Shown: positions 44,000 to 56,110, counted from the stretch's first letter. The stretch is DNA of 64,000 bases from Arcuatula senhousia (GCA_963971305.1 OZ020308.1:18261092-18325091); one strand, 5' to 3'. Numbers and translations: made by a program. The notes: generated from the letters alone by a model not told the origin.

Positions 44000-46120
44000 A
44001 ATTTTGTCACGACTTGCCATGGTTTTATTTGTTTGATTGTTTGAACAATGTGGCAAAAACATCTTACTAAAAAATCCTGTGTCTACAAGATGATTTTAAC
44101 ATGTTTTACACTCTTACTGAAATATTTGTTCTTTCATTTTATTATATGCTCTATTTAGCTTCAATAAAAAAAATATCTAACATTGCCAAAAAATCTATAA
44201 GTAAGAACCTGTAAATATTTTTGCTTTACAGAAACGTTGCATTTCCTCGTGTTTCTCTAAGTCTATTGAAAAGTATGTTTTGGGTATTCACATTTTTTTA
44301 TTTGGGTCAAAGCATTTCCGCTGTAAAGTCATGTTAGTGAGGAAATAAATTTTGATTTTTTTTTATCTATGAGTATTTATTCATATTTTGCTATCCCCCC
44401 AAAAAGGCTCGTTGTTTTTAAGTCAAAATTGGCGGTCCTTAGACTTGTCGATATATGTTTTTTCATGCACCCTACTTCGTAACATTGAATAGACTTGTGG
44501 AATGACTTGTAAAAGTATTAATAAAGTTGATACAGAGATGACGAAAATCAATCTTGAAGGAAAACATTTCGTTATTCGACATTACCGCTTTGATCGTATA
44601 AAATTAAATCAATGTTTCAATATTATCACACCATCGACAAAAAGATTATAGTTTCATATGAAAGTCGCACCGATATTAAAGTTCCTGTTCTCATTGTAGT
44701 TGCTATATCATAAAGAAACTCATTATTTCAGTTAATAAAGTATTCATGGCATGCATGTAGAAATGACAATGAAAAGTAGTCGAAATTAAAGGCTAAACGA
44801 CAATCGCAATATCACTACGTATTTATTACAGTAAACGAGTTGGTTTTTTACGCCTTAACAATATGTGAGTAATATGTTAGTAAGTTAACAAAAAAAAAGG
44901 ACGATAAAATAAACATAGGCGCATAAAAACAATAAAAAATATGGTTCACTGTGGTTAATGGTCAGGCTTATTGAATTATAACCGGAAAACGCCACGACCA
45001 CTAACCTATTCAGGCATCTAGGGTCCACATTTAGCTCTGATCAGTTGTCAAAATCTCTTAGAAGACTCAAGTCGCCTCTTACGACATGATGCTGTCATAT
45101 TTTTACCCAGGAATTACTATACTTTTATGAAGTGTTTAAACAAATGACATTCATTTCGTAAAAAATATCCTTTTTTCGTGCGATCAAGTGCCTTTTTTAT
45201 ACAAGAATGAAGAATGCAGGTCAACTAAGCGTGGTTTGAAGAAGATGACTTCTTACTTCTGCTGCACAAGCTTCTTGTTCGTCGATTAAGTACTATTATT
45301 GACAGTTTGTTTTCATATACATGACAATCTAGCTTGTAAGTGTATTGGTTTTGAAGACTCTACAAATCCTAAAAGACAAGTTATGAAAAGATATAGCACT
45401 TAATATGTTCAGATTTCAATAAAGATCGTGAAAAGATAAACTTGATCCATTTAAAACCTTGGGCGACAAGGAATATGGGGACAATATGAAATCTTATCGA
45501 TTTATGGAATTTTCATTCCTTTTTCCATGGACACTGTGCCATGTTCATTTAACTTTGTATTTATATATCGGTTAATGATAGTAGATAATAGTATTTTATA
45601 TCAAGTATTACCTATCAAAACCGACTTTATGGTACTTTATATGAAATTTGAACCATATTTATTAAGGACAGACCATTTAATTTGTCTTTTCGTTTTCATA
45701 TTAATCAAAACCTTGATTTATTTTTGCGCTAATGTGTACAATATGCTATTTTCAAATCTATTATAGTTTTTTTTTCTAGCCATAAACACTATCGTGCCTT
45801 TTTGAATTCATTTCACTTTCCTGTTTTTTTATATCACGAATTTAATGACATCATGCCTATTTATTTCAAAGTGCATCATAGCCCCGATGAAAACTGAATG
45901 GTTGCTCCATAGGTCGACATTTTGCATCAGTAGTTAATAATTTTGTGGTTACCGATTTTATCTTAATTTGTGCATTGATATGTTATCGTCGAAAATCATG
46001 AAAAAATGACCCGTCACGCAATAACTTTACGCTTTATTTAACAAAACTGATCCTTTATTGGAAGCAGATTAATTTCCTACGAAAGTGAAAAGCAATTGTA
46101 TACACATCATAAACAACCAC
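44000..46120. other. Duplicated region, no gene seen
   Basis: AT-rich. The part at 44985-45110 has words such as 'aagtcgcctcttacgacatg' that I know from dispersed mollusc repeats. Confidence 0.35.
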
Positions 46121-46515
46121 ATGGAGTAATTGTAGATACAATTCACACATAGTTTGATTTGTCTTGATGAGTCTTGAATAGACGAAACGCGCGTCAGGCG
46201 TAGCAAAATTCATTGTCTGGAACTTTGTTGTCATTTGTATTTCGAACACACGTGAAGGTTAGCACTGCTGGTGGAGTTTTAATTCCCCGAGGTTAGCCCG
46301 CTCCGGCACCAACACTTTTGAGTTGGAGAAAACATCAAAGCTTTTAATTATCCGTCTAAATTTCAAAATTGTCTAAACCCTAAGGTTCTTCCTACCTTAG
46401 ACATAGGTTGATTATCTTAGTAATAAGTTGGTTCCCCAGTTTGGTATTTTTGGTTTTATTGTTCTATGCTCTTCATATTCATATAGTGTTTGGCATTTTC
46501 AATGATTTTGGTAGA

Positions 46516-46559
46516 GCGCCTCTGATGAGTCTTGAATAGACGAAACGCGCGTCAGGCGT
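46516..46559 (+). ncRNA. Family-1 hammerhead ribozyme, intact
   Basis: GCGCCU, CUGAUGA, GUCU-UGAAU-AGAC, GAAA, ACG-CG-CGU, C, AGGCGU. All core residues of a type I hammerhead are present. Cleavage predicted after 46553. In the dimer it is followed 358 nt later by another, so a monomer could be released. Confidence 0.88.
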
Positions 46560-46873
46560 AGCAAAATTTATTGTCTGGAACTTTGTTGTCATTTGTATTT
46601 CGAACACACGTGAAGGTTAGCACTGCTGGTGGAGTTTTAATTCCCCGAGGTTAGCCCGCTCCGGCACCAACACTTTTGAGTTGGAGAAAACATCAAAGCT
46701 TTAAATTATCCGTCTTAATTTCAAAATTGTCTAAACCCTAAGGTTCTTCCTACCTTAGACATAGGTTGATTATCTTAGTTATAAGTTGGTTCCCCAGTTT
46801 CGTATTTTTGGTTTTATTGTTCTATGCTCTTCATATTCATAAAGTGTTTGGCATTTTCAATATTTTTGGTAGA

Positions 46874-46917
46874 GCGCCTCTGATGAGTCTTGAATAGCCG
46901 AAACGCGCGTCAGGCGT
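46874..46917 (+). ncRNA. Family-1 hammerhead ribozyme, stem II mutated
   Basis: It is the same as the copy at 46516 but stem II reads GUCU/AGCC, which loses one pair. Core intact. Cleavage predicted after 46911, perhaps weaker. Confidence 0.75.
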
Positions 46918-47151
46918 AACAAAAATTTATTGTCTGGAACTTTGTTGTCATTTGAATTTTTTTAAGCTTGATATTGGCTTTCATAAATCCTGATTCAGAT
47001 TGAGATTTAAATTATTTTCATACATGTGGAATAAGATGAAAACACATAATACTCTGCCAGACCACAGAAAATAGTTACTTTCTTTTTGTTGTATATATAT
47101 TTTTTTATTTTAAACCTGTCAACATGGATATCTTATTGTGTAAAATCTAGC

Positions 47152-48135
47152 CTGGTTGTCAGACTCCTCTGACACAATTAACCATAAAATTTCCAATATT
47201 TTTGTCGCTGAAATTTCCGATTTTTAAATTCAAAATTGTTTAAAACACCAGATTTCTTTCCTTGTAATGCACATGGTCGATATCCTCGCTGCTGGATTTG
47301 GCTTCCTTGTTCAAACGTGTTGGTTTTGAGTACTTTTCGATTTCGACAGTTTTGGAATTTGACCTTCCAATGTTTTGATTTAAATGCTACTGATGCGAGG
47401 TTACTCCTTGAAATATAGATATATAGCATTTCCAAATGAACCGTTTATACCCGCATTTTTTGGTATTTGTAATTTTTAAACCACGGGCGATAACCGCTGC
47501 TGGTGGTCAAGAGGTCCAAAGGTTAATCACAATACTGGTCGTCAGACTCGTCTGACACGATTTACCATAAAGTTTCTAATATTTTTGTCGCTGAAATTTC
47601 CGATAATTAAATTCACAATTGTTTAAAACACCATGTTTCTTTCCTTGTAATGCACACGGTCGATATCATCGGTGCTGGATTTGCCTTTCTTGTTCGAACG
47701 TTTTGGTTTTTAGTACTTTTCTTTTTCAATAGTTTTGTAATTGGACCTTCCAATGTTTTGATTTCAATGCTACTGATGAGAGGTTACTCCTTGAAATATC
47801 GATATATAGCATATCCAAATTAACCGTTTATACCCGCGTTTTGGTATTTGTATTTTTTAATCTGCTGCTGCTGGTTCAGAGGTCCAAAGGGTAATCACAA
47901 TCCTGGTTGTCAGACTCGTCTGACACGATTTACCATAAATTTTCAAATATTTTTGTCGCTGAAATTTCCGATTTTTAAATTCAAAATTGTTTAAAACACC
48001 ATGTTTCTTTCCGTGTAATGCACATGGTCGATATCCTTGGTGCTGGATTTGGCTGTTTTGATTTAAATGCTACAGATGAGAGGTTACTCCTTGAAATAGC
48101 GATATAAAGCATATCCAAATTAAGACCTAACCAAT
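47152..48135 (+). mobile_element. Family-2 hammerhead element, three tandem units
   Basis: Units start near 47152, 47535 and 47903 at 'ctggttgtcagactc'. The blocks 'atttttgtcgctgaaatttc', 'gtttaaaacacca', 'catggtcgatatcctcg' and 'ccttccaatgttttgattt' repeat in order. The predicted cleavage positions are 47423, 47806 and 48106; the last unit is shorter because about 80 bp are deleted between 'ggatttggc' and 'tgttttgattt'. Only the middle ribozyme is intact. The organisation parallels family 1 although the sequences are unrelated. Confidence 0.75.
47767..47812 (+). ncRNA. Family-2 hammerhead ribozyme, intact core
   Basis: AUGCUA, CUGAUGA, GAGG-UUACU-CCUU, GAAA, UAU-CG-AUA around an A-U closing pair, U, cleavage A, UAGCAU. 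It is identical to the copy at 6678-6723. The flanking copies are damaged: CUGAUGC at 47390 and CAGAUGA at 48072. Cleavage predicted after 47806. Confidence 0.78.
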
Positions 48136-48339
48136 AACCAAATTTGGGGTCTTTCACAGAAGCCATATGTTGCTTGTGGTTAAAGATAACAAATAAACAG
48201 AAATACACGGGCAATAAATCGTTTATCACAACAAAGAACTAAGGATTATGATATCCATGCCAAAATGCTAAGGACTGTGACATGTAGCTTCATGGGGTTT
48301 AGTCCAACTGGGTGCAATGAGCAACAAAGAAGACAAAGG

Positions 48340-48600
48340 TCCTTTAAATTTCAATGGCGTAACTTTGCACAAATTTTGATAAAGCGACACTGAGATGAAC
48401 AACACAAAGATAAAAACCACAGGAAGACTCAAGACAAAATGGAGAAAGAGTGATATGAGGCGAGGCAGAGAAAAAAAAACTAAAATTTACGCTAAGAGAA
48501 CTGAGAAACCCTGTCTTTTCTTTATTGGATATATGTAGGTACAAAAAAGAAACAGAGGGGTACCAATGAGGCGTTCGGATGTCAAATGTCCGAAATCATT
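48340..48600 (-). repeat. Dispersed bivalve repeat, minus copy
   Basis: 'ggggtaccaatgaggcgttc' and 'tcaaatgtccga' correspond to the reversed 'ccattggtacc' end of the GCAGGAACT-type repeat. No ORF. Confidence 0.4.
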
Positions 48601-49077
48601 TATCACGCACAATTCAACATAAGATCATCTCAGCATATAACATACACATTGATTAAATAACAATCTTATCAGGCTATATTTCAGTGAGTATGACTGAATT
48701 GCGTTAATTGAAAAAAATATGCTTAATTAATTTGATGTAAATGAAATTTTTTCATTGATTCCGGTTGATGGATAGAAAGATTGACAAAATTCTCAAAACT
48801 TGAATTTTTTTTATCTCCAAACATTTCTTAATTTCCGTAGACAACATTTAGGCAATGGTTAAATCTATGCAATTTTATCATGATTGGCGTTTTAATTAGA
48901 TTTACTAATCTTTCGTCTTTAAAATGCAAATTATGGAAGCAGAAACGTATATTTAATTTTAAAAAAACCTATTTAATGACATAGAAAATATCAAGTTTTT
49001 TTGCACTTAAAAAAACAGATGATATACTCACACATGTACTTGTATTTGATATCGGTCTTATAAAACTTAGCTTAACC

Positions 49078-49912
49078 TATGGCACGCCGTTCTCGTCAAA
49101 AGTATGATTCAAATATAAGTTATTTTACACACTCAAAATTCTGAAATACACACTCAAAATTTTGAAATACACACTTAAAATTAGAATTCACACTCAAACT
49201 TGTACAAACTACACACTCAAAACAATAAAACACACACTCAAAATAATAAAAATTACACTCAAAATGTTGCTCTTAGTTAACACTGAAGTTTGACTGTGTT
49301 TGCACTCAAATCTGACTGTGTATGCACTCAAAATTGTGCGCATTGTTTTCGCGCAGAGCTCATGAATATTCATATATCATGGTTTCCTCGATGTTTGAAT
49401 TGCATTCGAAACATTCTGCGTACATGTTATACATTAAACGTTGTCGGATATGTCCCGTGTTGGTGGATGTAAAAGTTGCACTGTACTTTCATAGACATTC
49501 AACAACGACTGGAAAAGCTCGACAATTAAGATCTTCTGTGTCGTTGATCGGACTTAATTTATTTATCATGCCCGGTGAAGGATTTGATTGTAAAACTCCT
49601 AAAACACCAAGATGATATGAATATTCATGAGCTCTGCGCGAAAACAATGCGCACAATTTTGAGTGCATACACAGTCAGATTTGAGTGCAAACACAGTCAA
49701 ACTTCAGTGTTAACTAAGAGCAACATTTTGAGTGTAAATTTTATTATTTTGAGTGTGTGTTTTATTGTTTTGAGTGTGTAGTTTGTACAAGTTTGAGTGT
49801 GAATTCTAATTTTAAGTGTGTATTTCAAAATTTTGAGTGTGTATTTCAGAATTTTGAGTGTGTAAAATAAGTTATATTTGAATCATACTTTTGACGAGAA
49901 CGGCGTGCCATA
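49078..49912. mobile_element. 835-bp foldback element with near-perfect 298-bp arms and TTAACC duplication
   Basis: Left arm 49078-49375 and right arm 49615-49912 are inverted copies with, by eye, one mismatch. The ends are TATGGCACGCC and its complement. TTAACC flanks both sides (49072-49077 and 49913-49918). Each arm holds about ten irregularly spaced ACACTCAAA words. The 239-bp centre has no convincing coding frame. There is no transposase. Confidence 0.85.
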
Positions 49913-49919
49913 TTAACCG

Positions 49920-50910
49920 ACTTGAAAAGGCCATTTTTGCAGCTTTATATAAAATTATTGTCGTAACGTTAAATACGGGTTATCCTTACAAATATGTCCG
50001 CTTTGGCTAAACTTTTGTTTACATGACAATACATTTCTGAGACATGTTCTACATGTATACACTAATTGTTTTATACATCCGGCAACAAAATTGAAAACAC
50101 ATTGAATGAATTTATGACAAAAAAAGATAAGGTAATCTTTGTTATAGGGTTAAACCAGTTTGGGGCTCAGTTAGTATACATTATTTCATATCTTATCCTT
50201 TATCAGAACAACATGCACAAGGATACTTTATCATCTTCAACATTGGACTAGGGAAGAAAAACTAATACAGTCGTTGTTTTAACGGGCTTTTTACAAGAAT
50301 GCCTGAACCCTCCAGAGAAGACTTATTTGGTTGCACAATCCATTATTGACCTATCTTACGTTGATTTTTTTTAGTGACATCATTATTCCGGAATAAGACA
50401 AATCGAAAAGTGAGGGGACGGATGTTCTTGGGACATCAAATTGACAGCTTTCCGATATTGGCTAAACAACTGTAAAGTTATTTGTAACAATAGCAGAAAG
50501 TATATGTTTCTACTTTAATTGGAGTATTTCGTTTTTGAAACAACAACCTGTTTTATTTTTTCTCTTGTTAGTTTAACTGAAGCAAAACCTTTTTCTTGAG
50601 TGTTGACTCTTTTCGATGTGTGTTTGTATGTTTATTTAAAAAAAAAACAATAATTAGGACATCTACTTATTGATAACAGAATAGAAAACACGTGCTTTTT
50701 ATAGAATAATTCCCATTGTAAAAGAATTATAAGTTCATCTTATGGACGTTGAAATACAAAAATAGTTTTTACCCAACTATGACATTAAAATGTAATGAGT
50801 GTAAGTTTCTTTAATTATCTATATCCCTGACTCCCCCCCAAAAAATCATTTCAGTCTATTTAACAAAGGTTCTATAACCAGTAAACGCACAAGTACTGTA
50901 TGTTGATTTG
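49920..50910. other. No gene or repeat recognised
   Basis: AT-rich sequence with random short ORFs. Confidence 0.5.
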
Positions 50911-52573
50911 ACATCTCGATCCAGATTCCAAGGTATTGATTTAACAATTAGATATTCAGATTATTAATTAATATCTATAGTAGAAATGTAGTTGTTAACT
51001 TCGAGTTTGTAAGTGTTGCTATTGGCACATCTCATTTATCTGAGCACTATCCAAGTTTACAAGAATGAACTATAAAATTCTATCATTTGTCGGACTAAAC
51101 CTCTTTAGACACTTTTTAATAAAATTTTGTTATCTTTCTCAAATGCTTTCTTTATTTGTTTAGTGAAATATATTTCAAATTATTTGCAACAGCAAACACT
51201 ATGTCAGCGAAAAAAATCATTTTTATTTCGAAAATGTCACTATTTGTCAAATAAATTATTAAAATGCAAATTTAAGCGAAGGATCGCAAGAATGTTTTAG
51301 GATATCAAAGTAATAGTTATCGTAAACATCGGTCGCCAGCACAACGATCGAGCGTTAAAGTAACATTTATTATCTACAGAGTCCTTAGTAAACAGGCAAA
51401 AAAATATATAAATCCCAAATAAACATCAATAAAAAAAAAGAAAACGTGACATTGAACTATGGAAATGAATTTTGTCATGGTTTGACATGGTTTTATTTGT
51501 TTGATTGTTTGAAGTATATGACAAAAACATCTTACTAGAAAATCTACTGTCTACAAAATATAATCTAAAAAGCTTTATATTCATGCTCATATATTTGTTC
51601 TTTCTCTTTGTAATGCTTTTTGCTTTCTTTTTATTGTGACAGGTTTGATTAATCTTTACAAAAATAATAGGTTAGACCCCCTTAGTATTTTTGTTTCACT
51701 GAAAATGTTTTTGTAAGTCTATGTAATTGGTGGGTTCAAGGGGTTATAGTCACCAATGCAGTTACAATCATTTGAATGAACACATTACTAAGAAACGAAT
51801 AGCGAAGTTTGGAATCTTTAAGTCAATCCATCAAAGACAAAGTCTGTAGACATTCAAGACAACGACATTACAAAACCACAGAACATGGCGCCAGCTAAAC
51901 TGAAATCGAGAACGCAATCTACCTATTGCATTTTTGAAGAAAAGTGCAATTAATAATATTCATGAAATATTTGATTAACTTTTTGTAGAGACATTTTATT
52001 TAAAGTAATGATAGTGGTGGATTATATTGGTTGTCTTTCATTTGAAAATGCATGTCAATCTCTTAGACTAGTTACATCGACGATAAAATGAATTTGGTCT
52101 CACAGAAAACTACTGATTTCCGTCATTTTAAGGAAAAAAAACTAAAAGATATTTGAAAACTATAAAGCAAAGAGAACTACTTTGGAGCCATTTGAACCTA
52201 TGTTTAAAAAAAAAACAAAGACAAAAATAACGAAAAACACAAAAAGACAAAGTAAACAATGATGAAACACACGAATAAAATGTTTCAACAGTAGCACGAA
52301 ACTCAGTCAAAGAAAAATTGGACACCTGTCGCATTAAAAATTTGTTGCAACTGTTAACTGATTACGTGTAATTAAATTTTGGTCTGTTGCTTTTTTTCAG
52401 TTTGTCGATGATAAATGATAAATGTTCGTTATTTTAAAAGTGTGTAGAGCGTAGCCATCTAAATACACATTGTCTTACAAATGACAGTATTCATAATCAT
52501 TTTTATCATGCACCCCTATATGGCAACATTAAATAGTTCTATGGATTTACTTCCAAAAAAGTATAAACAAATA

Positions 52574-52888
52574 CAAATGAAAACAAAGTTCCAGACAATA
52601 AATTTTGCAACGCCTGACGCGCGTTTCGTCTATTCAAGACTCATCAGAGGCGCTCTACCAAAAATATTGAAAATGCCAAATACTATATGAATACGAAGAG
52701 CATAGAACAATAAAACCAAAAATACCAGACTGGGGAACCAAATTATTACTAGGATAATCAACCTATGTCTGGGGTAGGAAGAACCTTAGGGTTTAGACAA
52801 TTTTGAAATTTAGACGGATAATTTAAAGCTTTGATGTTTTCTCCAACTCGAAAGTGTTGGTGCCGGAGCGGGCTAGCCTCGGGAAATT
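52574..52888 (-). mobile_element. Family-1 hammerhead element, 5'-truncated, minus strand
   Basis: On the minus strand it starts at 'ggctagcccgctccggc', runs through one intact ribozyme and ends near 'ggaactttgttttcattt'. It has nearly the same length and end points as the copy at 16438-16752. Confidence 0.75.
52610..52653 (-). ncRNA. Family-1 hammerhead ribozyme, intact, minus strand
   Basis: Same 44-nt fold as the copy at 46516, with all core residues and AGGCGU closing stem I. Confidence 0.85.
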
Positions 52889-53279
52889 TGTGAATACAAT
52901 AAAAACCGAACGTGTGAGTAAACAACTCATTGTTAAGATTTGGCATTTTGGAATTGTTCGTATAAAATAGAACTATCACTCCACAGACAAATATTCTATT
53001 GTAGCATAGGTAAATCCCGCAAACATTGAAACTCGCGCTCGTGATAGTTTATATGATACACCAATTTCTAATATATGGTTCATGTATATATGACAATAAA
53101 AGGCAATGATGACGAGCAACAGCATATAATAATTATTATTTACAAAGTATATCCTATTTATTGTGAATGAATTGGTGATTTATAGTCTTTCCCAAGCAAC
53201 ACCATATGAGTAATGCTAGAGCTATGAACATGAAAAGTGTAGTTCATTGAACAAGAAATTATCATAATGAGAAATATGG

Positions 53280-53640
53280 ACAAAAACAGAAACAAAGGAA
53301 CAGTAAATTATGATGACAACTGGAAAAGAATTAAGATAGGGAATCCTGCTCTTAACAAAACGATTTTGTAAAGAGCAACACTATCCACACACGTTAGTCT
53401 ACCACAGCCAACGTTCAGGCTTTCTGTATCATTACTGCTAACCTTCGCGAGCGAAGACCTCTTTATCCAGCCACTTTGGCTCTGTTTCTTGATCACACTT
53501 TGAGTTAAGCACTGACAAGGCCTTTGTATCTCATCACCAACGTCAAGCTAGGTTCTGTAGCTGGCCTATTCTATCCCCTTCCAACCCCATGCAGCGCATG
53601 GTGACCTACTTCTTCACTCTAGTGTGTTAATCGATTTCTA
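53280..53640. other. GC-richer stretch, unassigned
   Basis: Words such as 'ccttcgcgagcgaagacctc' (with a small CTTCGCGAGCGAAG hairpin) and 'ccatgcagcgcatggtgacc' stand out from the surroundings. Copy 1 of the duplication lacks it, so it is probably an insertion. No family recognised. Confidence 0.35.
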
Positions 53641-54639
53641 AACACAAATGGCATTCATTTTGTTAAACAGCTTTTTTCGCGCCATCAAGTGTAATTTTGG
53701 TACAACTGTGAAAGAGGAATGCAGGTCAACGCGGTGTTGTTTGTTCATGTTGTTGAAGATTACTTCATTCTTATTTATGCAGCACAAGCTTCTTGTTTAT
53801 CGATTAAGTTTATTTTTGACAGTTAGTTTTCATAAACATGACAATCTAGCTTGTAAGTGTATTGAATTTGAAGACTAAACAAATCCTTTATGTCAATTTC
53901 TTACAAAGTTATCGCACTTATTTTAAGATCATACCTCAACAAGGATTATGAAAAGATGAACGTGAGCCATTGACAAACCTTGGACGATAAAAGAAATTGG
54001 GAAATATTATAAAATCTTATCGAACTATTGAATTTACATTCCTTTGTTCATGGACATTCTGTCATCTACATTTAGCATAGTATAAAATCGGTTACTTAAA
54101 ATAATAGTATTTTAAACTTAGTGGTACATGTGGCACCTATCTAATTTGAGCCATATTTGTAATTTTACATTGATAATAATTTTGTGGCTTTCGATTTTGT
54201 CTTTTTCTCACTTACATCAATGAATTAAATATCCTGTATGCGTAAGGGGTATTTTAGTTGATATTTATCGTCAAAAATCACGCAATTACTTTATGTTTAA
54301 TTAATGACTGCACAGGTTTTTTTTGTTTTTTATTTTTTGTTTTTTTTGCAAGGCAGACTGATGTCATACAAAAGTGAATTTTGAAGCATTTGTATACACG
54401 TAATGGGGAAAACAAATAAAGTACTTAGTAGATATATTCAAATGAAATCTGCCTTGTATTAAATTCATGCATATTCTAGTTTGTTTAACTTGACATTAGA
54501 TTCATTTTTTATATAGATGACGAGTAACGGTTGAACACGAGAAAACACAGATAACTCTGACTGATTGCAGAAAAAGTTGCTTCAACACATAGAACAGAGA
54601 CGAAGCAGCCATCTTTTGTGTGGACAACTCTGATGTAAC

Positions 54640-54800
54640 GTTATATCCTTGGCATGAGTTGATCTTCATGAACTGGGTTCTATTTCGGCATACTTTGGAT
54701 TTATTGTTCAATGTTAGTCATATTTCGATCTTTTAGGTAGAGCTTTCTTTGATTCTTGAATGGACAAAACGCGCATCAGGTATATCAAAATTGTCACGAT
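54640..54800 (+). mobile_element. Family-1 hammerhead relic
   Basis: 'ggtagagctttctttgattc', 'ttgaatggacaaaacgcgca' and 'tcaggtatatcaaaattgt' mark a damaged ribozyme (core CUGAUGA and GAAA both lost). Confidence 0.5.
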
Positions 54801-55016
54801 AAGCACTTTTTGTTGTCCTGAAATCACTTCATCTCCTTGATGGTGTCATAACAAATTGTGTGTTTAAAGACATAGGGCAAGATATTGGTAACAATGAGCG
54901 TTACGTGGGATTTTTAAGGAGATACACACGAGTAAGTAAAGTCATTTAATGTTTCTAAAAATGATCTTTCATGATAAAGACTTAAATTAAGTTAGTTAAA
55001 AGAAAAAAAAATTTTT

Positions 55017-55086
55017 AAATGCTTTATTCTGAAAAATCTAATTGATAACCATGTTTATCAATTAGATTTTTCAGAATAAAGCATTT
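55017..55086. repeat. Perfect 32-bp hairpin with 6-nt loop
   Basis: The left strand 55017-55048 and right strand 55055-55086 are exact complements around CCATGT. Pairing continues weakly into the flanking A/T tracts. It could be a minimal MITE or an expressed hairpin. Confidence 0.75.
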
Positions 55087-55379
55087 TAAAATTTTGCCGT
55101 AAGCCAGCCTCCTCCTCCGACCTAAAATGCATGGAAATAATGGCCATTTCATGTTGCATGATGAATAAATGTATTAAGTTCTACGAAATACAAGTAAGTT
55201 TGTACGAAATTGGTTGCCCGGGTTATATTTCCCTCTTTCTCCGAAACAGATAATTTTGTAAACATACATTGATGTTCTTGATCTTGAGTTTTTAGGTGAT
55301 AAATTCCGTTATCATGGTCATGTTTCCTTTGGATCCTTCTGTCAAATCTTTTCGAACTTTTGATATTCCAATGAACCAA

Positions 55380-55510
55380 AATCAAATTCAAATTCAAATA
55401 TATTTTATTGTCAAAAGACGCCCATGATACTGAGCAGGATATACAACATGTACAAAGAACAAGAAAAAGAAAAAAAAACATTCATCATAATACAAATGTT
55501 ACAAATACCA
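55380..55510 (-). mobile_element. LINE 3' tail with (TTTGAA)n, short fragment
   Basis: On the minus strand 'gacaataaaatatatttgaa' leads into TTTGAA repeats, the look of a LINE 3' end. No coding part is attached. Confidence 0.4.
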
Positions 55511-55934
55511 AAACAAAATAGCACCTCTTTGCTTTTATTACCGTCTTTCGGATCTTTTTTGTATAAAGAATATCCCACTCTTTATTACATTTAATTAAAT
55601 TATTCTATTCTTTGACACTAACATAGTATATTCTAAATAAGATAATTTGTTTCAGCAAACTATATTGCCACTTTTTTAGCTTTGTTTTACTTCTTGTGGC
55701 TCTTGGTGCTTCTTGTCGGCTTCAAAATTAAACCTAATAACTATGTTACAGATGGGATGTTCCATTGAATTGATTATTTGTATTTGAAATCTCAGAAAAA
55801 ACTCATCAGTTTACAGGAGAAAGAACGGTAACTCTACTTAATTTTTCAAACTTCCATAATTATGTTTTGCGGAAATTAAGAAATTCTTTGAGGTTTTTAT
55901 TTTCAACAATTGTGGTATTACTTCCATCCATCAA

Positions 55935-56110
55935 CGGAATATGACAAAAGATATAAAATTATCTGTGTAAATTTCAATTTGACATTATGAAAACTCGGAG
56001 GTACCCTTTATCCAGGCATAGTATGGGTTTTATTTCGGCATGTATAAGTTAAATTGCCCCGTGCTCTTCATATAAATTTTTTAAACGCAAGTCAGGCGTA
56101 GCAACTTTTT
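55935..56110 (+). mobile_element. Family-1 hammerhead relic
   Basis: 'aattatctgtgtaaatttc', 'ggcatagtatgggtt' and 'aagtcaggcgtagcaac' match the monomer. Most of the ribozyme is deleted. Confidence 0.45.

Larger units (their letters stand above)
43489..46120. repeat. Segmental duplication, copy 1
   Basis: It matches 50917-54400 in direct orientation. Anchors include 'gcactatccaagtttacaag' (43590 and 51045), 'catgacaatctagcttgtaa' (45320 and 53837) and 'caagcttcttgtt' (45267 and 53785). The spacing differs by 1 kb because of insertions in copy 2, among them the family-1 element at 52.6 kb. No intact gene; one candidate exon at 43844-43929. Confidence 0.7.
46163..46960 (+). mobile_element. Family-1 hammerhead element (retrozyme-like), dimer of 358-nt monomers
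   Basis: Three hammerhead positions divide it. The first (46168-46201) lacks the 5' stem I strand because the element starts there. Predicted cleavage sites after 46195, 46553 and 46911 are exactly 358 nt apart. The two monomers differ by few bases. Each has 'ggttagcactgctggtggag', 'ccccgaggttagcccgctcc' and 'ccctaaggttcttcctacc'. The 3' end, 'ggaactttgttgtcattt', lies about 45 nt past the last cleavage site as in the other copies. No ORF, so any mobility would depend on enzymes from other elements. Confidence 0.85.
50917..54400. repeat. Segmental duplication, copy 2
   Basis: Homologous to 43489-46120 (see there). It carries extra sequence: a family-1 hammerhead element at 52574-52888 and an unassigned GC-richer stretch at 53280-53640 with no frame I recognise. 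Confidence 0.7.

Noticed and set aside
44401..44420. Sixth copy of the 3' UTR stem-loop ('aaaaaggctcgt')
   Set aside because: No matching second arm and no GPI-type exon next to it.
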